This document shows positions 25,308 to 32,491 of a DNA stretch of 39,267 nucleotides, piece by piece (position 1 is the stretch's first letter; each line of letters starts with the position of its first letter). The stretch is from Ruminiclostridium sp. (GTDB taxonomy: Bacteria; Bacillota; Clostridia; Oscillospirales; Ruminococcaceae), in the NCBI GenBank assembly GCA_016282095.1, contig JAEEJW010000161.1:1-39267 (forward strand), in the 5' to 3' direction. The notes under the pieces were generated by a model. That model saw only the letters and a program-made list of their open reading frames with translations. It did no database searches and was not told where the DNA came from. A program made the position numbers and the translations under genes.

Positions 25308-26351
25308 TTATTTCAATGTATTTTTCAGCACTTCAAGGTTTTCACGCATCAGCGAGATGTAGGTAGTGCCGGACTCTGCCTCCGCGCTCTTCACGGATTG
25401 TATGGAGTTCAGCGCCGCGATGTTCTGATCCTTGTTCTTTGTGCTGTTTATGATCGTCCGGGCTATGGAGCCGTCGGAATTCTCAATCGTGTATATTGTC
25501 TTTACGCCCAGCTCGTCGAGCTTGTTTGCGAGGAACACCACAGTCTCGAAGCTGGCTTCGGTCTCCGCGGAACAGCCTGCGAATGCAGCGTAGTAATCGA
25601 GTCCGTAGTCCTCCGTGAAGTAGCGGAACGGGAATCTGTCCCCGAATACCACAGTCTTCACGGGCGCCGCGGAAATGACTTCTCTGAAGTCTGCGTCCAG
25701 CTTATCCAGCTCTGCGGAGTAAGCCGTCAGGTTCGCTTTGTATGTATCGGCGTCTGCCGTATCGAGAGCGCAGAGCTTATCGGTGATCTGTCCGCATATC
25801 AGTTTCGCGTTGCTTACGGACAGCCAGACGTGCTCGTCGTATTCGATCTCTTCTTCTTCCTCATGTTCATGCTCATGCTCGTCTTCATCTTCATGCTCAT
25901 GCTCTTCTTCTTCATGCTCATGCTCATGTTCATGTTCCATGCCTTCTTTGAACTCCTCGGCTTTGAGACCGCTGCCGACGGCTTCGAGCAGGCTTAAAGT
26001 CTGCATATTCTTGTTCAGCGCATTCGCGAGGGCATCATCCACCCACTTGTCCGACTCGCCGCCGACGTAGATAAGCAGGTCGCAGTCGGATATTTTTATA
26101 ATATCGTCGGCTGTGGGCTGGAAGTTATGCATATCGGTGCCGCTTCCCAGCAGGTAGGTGATATCGGCTTCTGCGGCCTTATTGCCCATTATCTGTCTTA
26201 CCCAGTCATATTCGGGGAAGACGGTGCAGACTATTTTCAGCTTATCGGAATTTCCGGTGTTTACTGCGGACGCGCTCTGACCGCAGGCGGAAACGCCTGT
26301 TACGATGAGCGCGAGGGCTGCGAATAATGATATTTTCTTTTTGTTTGACAT
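25308..26351 (-). CDS. znuA: zinc ABC transporter substrate-binding lipoprotein with His/Glu-rich loop
   Basis: Start at internal Met 26351: MSNKKKISLFAALALIVTGVSACGQS lipobox; YLLGSGTDMHNFQPTADD; HEHEHEHEEEEHEHEDEDEHEHEHEEEEEIEYDEHVWLS loop; ZnuA/TroA-family features. Confidence 0.93.
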   Translation of the reverse strand: MSNKKKISLFAALALIVTGVSACGQSASAVNTGNSDKLKIVCTVFPEYDWVRQIMGNKAAEADITYLLGSGTDMHNFQPTADDIIKISDCDLLIYVGGESDKWVDDALANALNKNMQTLSLLEAVGSGLKAEEFKEGMEHEHEHEHEEEEHEHEDEDEHEHEHEEEEEIEYDEHVWLSVSNAKLICGQITDKLCALDTADADTYKANLTAYSAELDKLDADFREVISAAPVKTVVFGDRFPFRYFTEDYGLDYYAAFAGCSAETEASFETVVFLANKLDELGVKTIYTIENSDGSIARTIINSTKNKDQNIAALNSIQSVKSAEAESGTTYISLMRENLEVLKNTLK

Positions 26352-26406
26352 AAATTTATTACCTCCGTGATATGAATGTGTTGTCTTTTTTGAGTGAAAG
26401 ACCATT

Positions 26407-26700
26407 CTATTCACGAAGCTCCGTTCTTAAAGTGACCGGCGTGACAGCGTCACATTTACGGAAAAGACGCAGTACAGCGGCGGCCACGGCAAATACGGCT
26501 GTAAAAAGCGCGGTTTCTGCTGCGGCAGCGCGGACACAGGACAGGATCCGTACAAATCCGGCTATCATGCGGCAGACGGCGCAGTCGTCGTCGTGTGTGC
26601 AGTTATGGTGTGAGCAGTTTGCGACGATGAAGAAGGAGCAGACGAGGGCTGCGCACAGCAGGACGGCGGTTAAAATCAGACGCTTTTTTCTTGCGGTCAT
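26407..26700 (-). CDS. small membrane protein with His/Cys-rich segment, unknown
   Basis: MTARKKRLILTAVLLCAALVCSFFIVANCSHHNCTHDDDCAVCRMIAGFVRIL; starts 5 nt after the Fur-family stop and precedes znuA. Confidence 0.75.
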   Translation of the reverse strand: MTARKKRLILTAVLLCAALVCSFFIVANCSHHNCTHDDDCAVCRMIAGFVRILSCVRAAAAETALFTAVFAVAAAVLRLFRKCDAVTPVTLRTELRE

Positions 26701-26704
26701 ACAG

Positions 26705-27103
26705 TTATCCTCTGCATTTCTTACATTTAACGAGGAGTTCTATTTCATCTCCGGGAGCCACATCACCGCAGGCTGCGATATCTTCTTTTATGCGGCGACT
26801 TGTTTCGGTATCGGCGCTGTAGACTTTGCCGCAGACTTTACAGCGCATATTGACTGCGGGCTCGTCGCTGTCGGTGAGGGAATATACATATTCTCTGTTT
26901 TCGGGGTCTATGGTTCTTGTGACGGTTCCGGAATGTTCGAGTTCGCGCAGGAGTCTGTATATTGTACTTCCCGAAGTGAGGTTTCTGGTCTCTTCATGTT
27001 TTTCCATTTCGGAGACTATTTCTCTCACGGTGAAGGAGCTATTAGGGTGATTTTTCAGGAATTCAAGCAGGTTTTCACGTCTTGCGGTTTTATATGTTGC
27101 CAC
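26705..27103 (-). CDS. Fur-family transcriptional regulator (Zur-like)
   Basis: NSSFTVREIVSEMEKHEETRNLTSGSTIYRLLRELEHSGTVTRTIDPENREYVYS; CKVCG and CKKC Zn-binding pairs. Confidence 0.9.
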   Translation of the reverse strand: MATYKTARRENLLEFLKNHPNSSFTVREIVSEMEKHEETRNLTSGSTIYRLLRELEHSGTVTRTIDPENREYVYSLTDSDEPAVNMRCKVCGKVYSADTETSRRIKEDIAACGDVAPGDEIELLVKCKKCRG

Positions 27104-27123
27104 TGTGGTACCTCCTTTTGGAT

Positions 27124-27140
27124 TTGAAATCGGTTTTCAA
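27124..27140. promoter_or_regulatory. candidate operator palindrome upstream of the Fur/Zur-type gene
   Basis: TTGAAA-TCGGT-TTTCAA, 6-bp perfect inverted repeat, between promoter and start codon. Confidence 0.5.
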
Positions 27141-27152
27141 TTTCATTTTTAC

Positions 27153-27181
27153 ATTATAGCAGAATATGTCTGATTTGTCAA
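27153..27181 (-). promoter_or_regulatory. consensus SigA promoter of the Zur/Znu locus
   Basis: Reverse strand TTGACA-17 nt-TATAAT (perfect consensus hexamers). Confidence 0.82.
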
Positions 27182-27268
27182 TAGTTTTATTTCGCCCACT
27201 GCGGCGGCGGGGTACCCCCGCTGTCAATCCGGCGCGGTACCCGCGCGGTCAATCCGTCTGTTAAATTC

Positions 27269-27394
27269 TTATTTATTTAGTCTCTGCCTCGCAGCCGGTA
27301 GTTTCGTTATACGTTTCTTTTCGCCCCCGCTTTTTTCTGCTCCTTTTGTCGGAGGGGTAGTGGGGAATCCTTTCAGAATCTCTTCTATCGACAT
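27269..27394 (-). CDS. candidate small ORF (41 aa) inside repeat copy 4
   Basis: Reverse strand ATG 27394 to TAA 27269: MSIEEILKGFPTTPPTKGAEKSGGEKKRITKLPAARQRLNK; N-terminal half shared with 21133-21282. Confidence 0.3.
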   Translation of the reverse strand: MSIEEILKGFPTTPPTKGAEKSGGEKKRITKLPAARQRLNK

Positions 27395-27404
27395 ATTTAC
27401 ACGC

Positions 27405-27440
27405 AAAAAACTGCTCCTATTGTCAATAAATAGGAGCAGA
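27405..27440 (-). terminator. rho-independent terminator inside repeat copy 4
   Basis: CTGCTCCTATT gtcaata AATAGGAGCAG, 11-bp stem; reverse-strand T-run after it (gcagttttttgcg). Confidence 0.82.
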
Positions 27441-27597
27441 AATTTTATACTCTGTATAGGCGTACTACCTACCGAATCTGCAAGGCGAAGCGATTTAAGT
27501 TTAGGCTAAGCCCTTTTCAAAGGGCGTCATACTCAAGCGCAAGCGACTCTCAAACACTTGAGCGCAAGCGACTACTTGTTCCCGTTCTTGAACGAGG

Positions 27598-29688
27598 CTA
27601 CTGAAGTTCGTCTCTTTCGACACCGTTGACTTTAAGGCGGTATTTGCCGCCGGTGAGGTTGAGGCTGGTGTTTTCATGGATATAGCAATCCTCGTACTGT
27701 GTATTGATCTCTGCGGAGAGGTCGATATAAGTGGTGGAGAAACGGGCTCCGCCGTTGATGCCTCCGAAGAGCAGGGCATTGGCGCCTTCCGCCTTTATCT
27801 GTATTGCCGAGCGTTCCAGAGCAATATCCGATTCGTTGAGAAGCGAACCGAATACCGTCAGAGCCTCGGCGCTCATAGCTATGTTCATGTGGATGCTTTC
27901 AGCGTGAACGGACGCTTTGGTGCCGCCCACGGTTCCGAGAGCGGCGGCGTGCAGGCTGTGCGCTTCGCACTTTATGCTGGAATAGCGCAGATTTATGCTT
28001 GCCTCGCCTTCAAGGGAGCCTATGACCGTGCTGTGCGCTCCGGTAGTCTTGCCGTCAAAGTCGCAGCCTATTATGTCGATATCCGCAAAACCGGAGTAAG
28101 CGCCTATGCAGACATTCATACTTCCTTCGCCGCACAGGACGTATCTTCCGCGGCAAATCCTTATCCTGCCGCCGAGACCTGAACCTATGCAGACGCCTTC
28201 GTGACTGTCGGAATGTATGGATATCGTGCCGTCCTGCTCGAATGTAAGCTCTCCGTGCGGCGATTCCAGATCATTTCCTATGCCGTAGTAGTTTGCGCCG
28301 CCGAGAGATATTTCAAGACTGCCCTTGCCAACAAGTTTCAGCTTCGACGAGGCAGGTACCTTTATTCCTGCCTTATTGAGTTTGTTGGTACCGTTGAGTA
28401 CCAGAGTGACGTCGCTGTCCTCGCCTACTGCAAAGGCAGCTCTGCCGGGTAGGTTGGAGATCACGGCATTTTCAAGTATTATCGTGCCGTGGAAGCTCTC
28501 CGCTGTCTCGATGTGTATGTCGGTCTCAAGGTACTGCGAACCCGCTATCGTGACGGTGCCGCCAAGGTAGCCGTTGCCGATTATGATGCGGTCGTAGCCG
28601 TCCTTGTAGAGCTTGTCGAGGTTGACTCTCTCGCTTTCCTGCGCGCTGTATATCTTCATGCGCTTGCCGTCGTCGCGCTCCTGCCTGTGGGAGCGTATCT
28701 CCGAGCGCAGCTCATAGGGCAGAGCCTGCAATACTTCCGGTGCCGGTCTCGCGGTGTAGAAGCCCTGTATCAGATCAACGCCCAGCAGTATCACGGTGCG
28801 CAGCTCGTCGGAGCTTTCAACGCCCTCGGCAAGCGCGAGTATGCCGTTTTCGTGGCAGAAATCGATGATCTCACGGACGAAGTGCTTCTTGTTCGGGTTG
28901 CCGCTGATGCCGCTCAGGAGAGAGCGGTCTATCTTTACAAAGTTGGGCGTGTACCGCAGCAGGTTGCTGATATTCGAGTAGCCCGTGCCGTAATCGTCTA
29001 TGGCGATGCGTACATCAAGCCGCCTGTACTTCGATTTTATATCGTTGAGCTCGTCATCGCTGAATTCCGAGCTTTCCGTCATCTCCACCACGACCATATC
29101 CGAGAGTTTCCGCAGAAGTGTCTCTATCTTCTCCGCGCTTTCACTGTCGATGCGGGTGCTTGGCATACTGTTGATGAATACGGGTCTGTCCGCAAAAAGC
29201 TCGCGGTGAGTATCGATGAAGTTCAGCACATTCAGGAAAGTGTACTGCTCAACTTCGTCGAGCCTGTCTGTGAGCTCCGCGTACTTGAGAATATGAAAAG
29301 GCGTGATGCCCTGCATCTCCCCGGCGCGCATAAGAGCCTCATAAGAGTATATCTCGCCGTTGTCGGCGCGCACGATAGGCTGGAAGTGGTAGGTGAACAG
29401 GTTGCAGTCGATGAGCTCCTGCACCTTTATTATCTCGGCGTGTTCGGTTTCGCTGAGAATGTCCTTGTTGCGCAGATCCGCCTTTTTCAGCTCCTCGCGC
29501 AGGTAGACTACCTCGGACACAACGCCGTACACATTCTTCCTGAGATTCTCCATATCCGGATCGTCACCGGTAACGGGCGTGAGCAGTCCGAATTCACGGT
29601 TCAGCTTTTTGAGTGCTTCCGTGTCGTTTGTGACTTTGGCACGTTCTATGTATTCGTTGAGAATGGCTGCCGTATTTTTTCCGGACAT
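27598..29688 (-). CDS. EAL-domain (cyclic-di-GMP phosphodiesterase-type) protein with beta-helix-like C-terminal repeat domain
   Basis: FQPIVRADNGEIYSYEALMRA, FINSMPSTRID, VVEMTES, AIDDYGTGYSN, VKIDRSLL, LALAEGVESSDEL, DLIQGFYTARP; followed by ~350 aa of short Gly/Ser/Val/Ile beta-strand-like repeats (IIIGNGYLGGTVTIAGSQYLETDIHIETAESFHGTIILENAVISN...). Confidence 0.92.
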   Translation of the reverse strand: MSGKNTAAILNEYIERAKVTNDTEALKKLNREFGLLTPVTGDDPDMENLRKNVYGVVSEVVYLREELKKADLRNKDILSETEHAEIIKVQELIDCNLFTYHFQPIVRADNGEIYSYEALMRAGEMQGITPFHILKYAELTDRLDEVEQYTFLNVLNFIDTHRELFADRPVFINSMPSTRIDSESAEKIETLLRKLSDMVVVEMTESSEFSDDELNDIKSKYRRLDVRIAIDDYGTGYSNISNLLRYTPNFVKIDRSLLSGISGNPNKKHFVREIIDFCHENGILALAEGVESSDELRTVILLGVDLIQGFYTARPAPEVLQALPYELRSEIRSHRQERDDGKRMKIYSAQESERVNLDKLYKDGYDRIIIGNGYLGGTVTIAGSQYLETDIHIETAESFHGTIILENAVISNLPGRAAFAVGEDSDVTLVLNGTNKLNKAGIKVPASSKLKLVGKGSLEISLGGANYYGIGNDLESPHGELTFEQDGTISIHSDSHEGVCIGSGLGGRIRICRGRYVLCGEGSMNVCIGAYSGFADIDIIGCDFDGKTTGAHSTVIGSLEGEASINLRYSSIKCEAHSLHAAALGTVGGTKASVHAESIHMNIAMSAEALTVFGSLLNESDIALERSAIQIKAEGANALLFGGINGGARFSTTYIDLSAEINTQYEDCYIHENTSLNLTGGKYRLKVNGVERDELQ

Positions 29689-29719
29689 CGTTCACCCACC
29701 TTTCGCTGTATGTTGTCTG

Positions 29720-30052
29720 TTATTCACTCTTGCAGCCTGCCGAGAAGAAGTCGGAAATGCTTTCAAGAACCCTGCTCTCGTCGGTGATGAAGCCGAAGCC
29801 TTTCAGCCTGCGGAGCTGTCTTTCATCGCTGATATTGAATACCGCCCTGTCGATGCCCCTTGTTGCCGCGTAAGCCAGCACAGCGCGCACAAGCCCGTCA
29901 TAGTACAGCTCAACTTCACTGTCCAGCGCGGTTATCATAAGATCTCCGTCTCCGGTGAGCACGGAGGTTATGCCGCCTACGCGCCTGCCGTCGTCCTTCA
30001 TTATGTAGACCAGCTTATCTGCGATCTCGGGATCGCGGAGTATCGTTATCAT
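29720..30052 (-). CDS. small hypothetical protein (possible GNAT-like remnant)
   Basis: Start at internal Met 30052 overlapping the rluB stop: MITILRDPEIADKLVYIMKDDGRRVGGITSVLTGDGDLMITALDSEVELYYDGLVRAVLAYAATRGIDRAVFN. Confidence 0.7.
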   Translation of the reverse strand: MITILRDPEIADKLVYIMKDDGRRVGGITSVLTGDGDLMITALDSEVELYYDGLVRAVLAYAATRGIDRAVFNISDERQLRRLKGFGFITDESRVLESISDFFSAGCKSE

Positions 30053-30816
30053 CTTCTTTTTCCTCCTTTGGTGCGTTTCGGCGGAGTGGGGCCGCCTATC
30101 GCTGTGCGGAGAGCCCTCAGCTCCTGCTCGGTCAGGTCGGCGTAAGTGCCGGGGCGCAGCATACCGAGCTTCACGCCGCCTACGCTGGTGCGTCTCAGGC
30201 GCTTGACCGTAAGGCTCACCGCCTCGCACATACGGCGAATCTGGCGGTTCTTGCCCTCATATATGGTAAATTCAAGCACTGTGCGCTCCGGCTCGTCAAC
30301 TTTCACTGTGACTACGCAGGGAGCGGTCACAACGCCCTCGTCGATCTCGACTCCCGCCATGAGCGTGTTTATCGTGTCCTCGGAGACCTTTTCCGCCACG
30401 GTGACGCGGTAGGTCTTGGCTATATGCTTACGGGGGTGCATTATATCATTGGCAAGCTGCCCGTCGTTGGTGAGCAGCAGGAGCCCCTCGGAATCCTTAT
30501 CGAGCCTGCCCACGGGGTAGACTCTTTCGGGAATGTCCTTTATCAGCTCCGTCACCGACTTTCTGCCGAGTTCGTCGGACATGGTAGTGACATAGCCGCG
30601 GGGTTTATACAGCTTTATGTAGCGCAGTGCCGTAGGCTCCGCGCTTATCTTCTCTCCGCATACGGTGATGATGTCGTTTCTCGGGTCGGCCTTGTCGCCG
30701 AGGCTTACGGGGTGTCCGTTCACCTTAACTTCGCCGTCCGCTATGAGCTGCTCGGCTCTGCGCCGTGAGCAGTAGCCGCTGTCGGCTATTATCTTCTGGA
30801 TCCTTATAAGCTCCAT
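30049..30816 (-). CDS. rluB: rRNA pseudouridine synthase (RluB/RsuA family)
   Basis: IRIQKIIADSGYCSRRRAEQLIADGEVKVNG S4 domain; YPVGRLDKDSEGLLLLTNDGQLAN catalytic motif; EGKNRQIRRMCEAV. Confidence 0.92.
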   Translation of the reverse strand: MELIRIQKIIADSGYCSRRRAEQLIADGEVKVNGHPVSLGDKADPRNDIITVCGEKISAEPTALRYIKLYKPRGYVTTMSDELGRKSVTELIKDIPERVYPVGRLDKDSEGLLLLTNDGQLANDIMHPRKHIAKTYRVTVAEKVSEDTINTLMAGVEIDEGVVTAPCVVTVKVDEPERTVLEFTIYEGKNRQIRRMCEAVSLTVKRLRRTSVGGVKLGMLRPGTYADLTEQELRALRTAIGGPTPPKRTKGGKRR

Positions 30817-30821
30817 TTATG

Positions 30822-31967
30822 TCATTCCTTTGCAAAGGCGGTCATAAAGCCGCCGTTCAGTATATTCTTCAGCCAGTCGAACAGGCCGTGTGAAGGCTCG
30901 GCGCGCTGTACGTCCCTGGCCGCGGTCATAGCCACGCGCTTCAGGAGCCGCCCGTCAAGGTACACATCGGCAGTCCCCAGCTTTTCGCCTTCCGAGACTT
31001 CTGCGTAGACGAATCCCGGCACGCTGTACCGCACCGATATTGTTTTCGCTTCCGCAGCCGTCATACCGACAGTCAGCGTTTCCGCAGGCACGATCGAGAC
31101 AGTATCCGCAGTTCCTCCGGCTACTTCGGCGGAGAACTCCTCCAGCTGTATGTCATAGCGCTTCATACCCTCAAAGCCGCTGTCCAGCAGTTTTCTGTGG
31201 TCATTCCAGTCGTCCGGCGCGTTCAGTGTCACCGCAATAAGGGTGCAGCCGTTTCTTTCCGCCGCGGAAACAAGGCATCTGCGGGCATTGTCGGTAAATC
31301 CGGTCTTGACGCCGATGCAGCCATCATACATTCCGAGCAGCTTGTTGGAGTTGCGCAGAGTGCGTTTTCCGGGCGGGTTCCCGAATTCGGTCACGACGTA
31401 CTCCGAGCCGCATATCCTGCGGAACTCCTCGTTTTTCATCGCCTCACGGGTCAGCAGAGCCATATCGTAAGCCGTGGTATAGTGACCGTCGGCGTCCAGC
31501 CCGGAGGGCGTGACGAAATGTGTGTCCTTCATGCCGAGCTGCGCGGCGCGCCTGTTCATCAGCTCCGCGAAAGCGCTTATGCTCCCGGCGACATTGACTG
31601 CTGCCGCGTTTGCCGCGTCATTCCCGGAGGGCAGCAGCATACCGCAGCACAGAGCCCTGCGCGTTACGATATCGCCCTCTTTCAGTCCCATTGACGTGCC
31701 TTCCACGCGTATGGCGGTGCTGTCAACGGCGAAGAGCCTGTCCGGATCGCCGGCTTCAAGAGTCAGCAGAGCCGTCATGATCTTCGTTGTGCTTGCCATT
31801 GCGCGCTGCTTACGGGCATTCTTTTCGTATAGCACCGTGCCGGTGTCCGCGTTCATCACCACCGCGCATTCCGCGGAGATATCCTCTTCGCGGGGCAGGG
31901 CAGAAGCCGCCGTATTCAGGACTGTGAGCGCCGCGAGAGCCGCGGCTATTACGGAAACTATCTTCAT
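30822..31967 (-). CDS. D-alanyl-D-alanine carboxypeptidase (DacF/DacB type)
   Basis: STTK (MASTTKIMTALL), SGN (LPSGNDAAN), KTG (VKTGFTDNARRCLV). Confidence 0.94.
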   Translation of the reverse strand: MKIVSVIAAALAALTVLNTAASALPREEDISAECAVVMNADTGTVLYEKNARKQRAMASTTKIMTALLTLEAGDPDRLFAVDSTAIRVEGTSMGLKEGDIVTRRALCCGMLLPSGNDAANAAAVNVAGSISAFAELMNRRAAQLGMKDTHFVTPSGLDADGHYTTAYDMALLTREAMKNEEFRRICGSEYVVTEFGNPPGKRTLRNSNKLLGMYDGCIGVKTGFTDNARRCLVSAAERNGCTLIAVTLNAPDDWNDHRKLLDSGFEGMKRYDIQLEEFSAEVAGGTADTVSIVPAETLTVGMTAAEAKTISVRYSVPGFVYAEVSEGEKLGTADVYLDGRLLKRVAMTAARDVQRAEPSHGLFDWLKNILNGGFMTAFAKE

Positions 31968-32033
31968 ATATGTTCACCTCGCAGGTATTCTTTGCATACC
32001 CGCGGTGATTATACGGCGAACATTGACGGAAAA

Positions 32034-32471
32034 TTATTCCTCGGTCTTGTCGTCCGCGCTGTCGGCAGCTTCTTCAGGAACGTCGGCGGCTTCTTCGCCG
32101 TCCGCGCCCTTCTTGCCGAACATATTCTTCAGCTTGCCGATGAGCTCGGGAGCGTTTTCGATGATGCCTTCGATCGGGCTGGACTTGCCGCCGAGTTCGA
32201 GTATCTTCGAATCGCCTTCCTTATTGATGACGATGAACGCCTGGGGCTTGATGGTGATACCCGCGCCCGCGCCGCCCGCGAATACTTCCTTCGGGGTGGT
32301 GGATGGGATATCCGAGCCGCCGGAAACGAATCCGAACGATACCTTTGAGATCGGTATGATCGTCGTGCCGTCGGGAGTGGAGATAGGCTTGCCGATAATG
32401 GTATCCACATCGACGAGCTCGCGTATCTTCTCCATTGAGGTGCTCATAAGTCCTTCGAGATGCTGTGCCAT
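32034..32471 (-). CDS. ytfJ: GerW/YtfJ family sporulation protein
   Basis: MAQHLEGLMSTSMEKIRELVDVDTIIGKPISTPDGTTIIPISKVSFGFVSGGSDI..FAGGAGAGITIKPQAFIVI. Confidence 0.93.
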   Translation of the reverse strand: MAQHLEGLMSTSMEKIRELVDVDTIIGKPISTPDGTTIIPISKVSFGFVSGGSDIPSTTPKEVFAGGAGAGITIKPQAFIVINKEGDSKILELGGKSSPIEGIIENAPELIGKLKNMFGKKGADGEEAADVPEEAADSADDKTEE

Positions 32472-32491
32472 ATTATTCCTCCTGAATTGTC

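Larger units (their letters stand above)
27184..27597 (-). repeat. composite dispersed repeat, copy 4 (most complete)
   Basis: Module A 27184-27270, CTGCCTCGCAGCCGGTA 27284-27300, small ORF block 27269-27394, terminator 27405-27440, module C about 27458-27597. Confidence 0.87.

Noticed and set aside
25840-25945. CAT/TTC-rich repeat considered as a CRISPR or microsatellite element
   Set aside because: It is the coding sequence for the His/Glu loop of ZnuA in frame with conserved flanks.
28489-29787. 432-aa plus-strand ORF opposite the EAL gene
   Set aside because: Complement of a clearly coding frame with intact EAL motifs; no RBS or domain signature.
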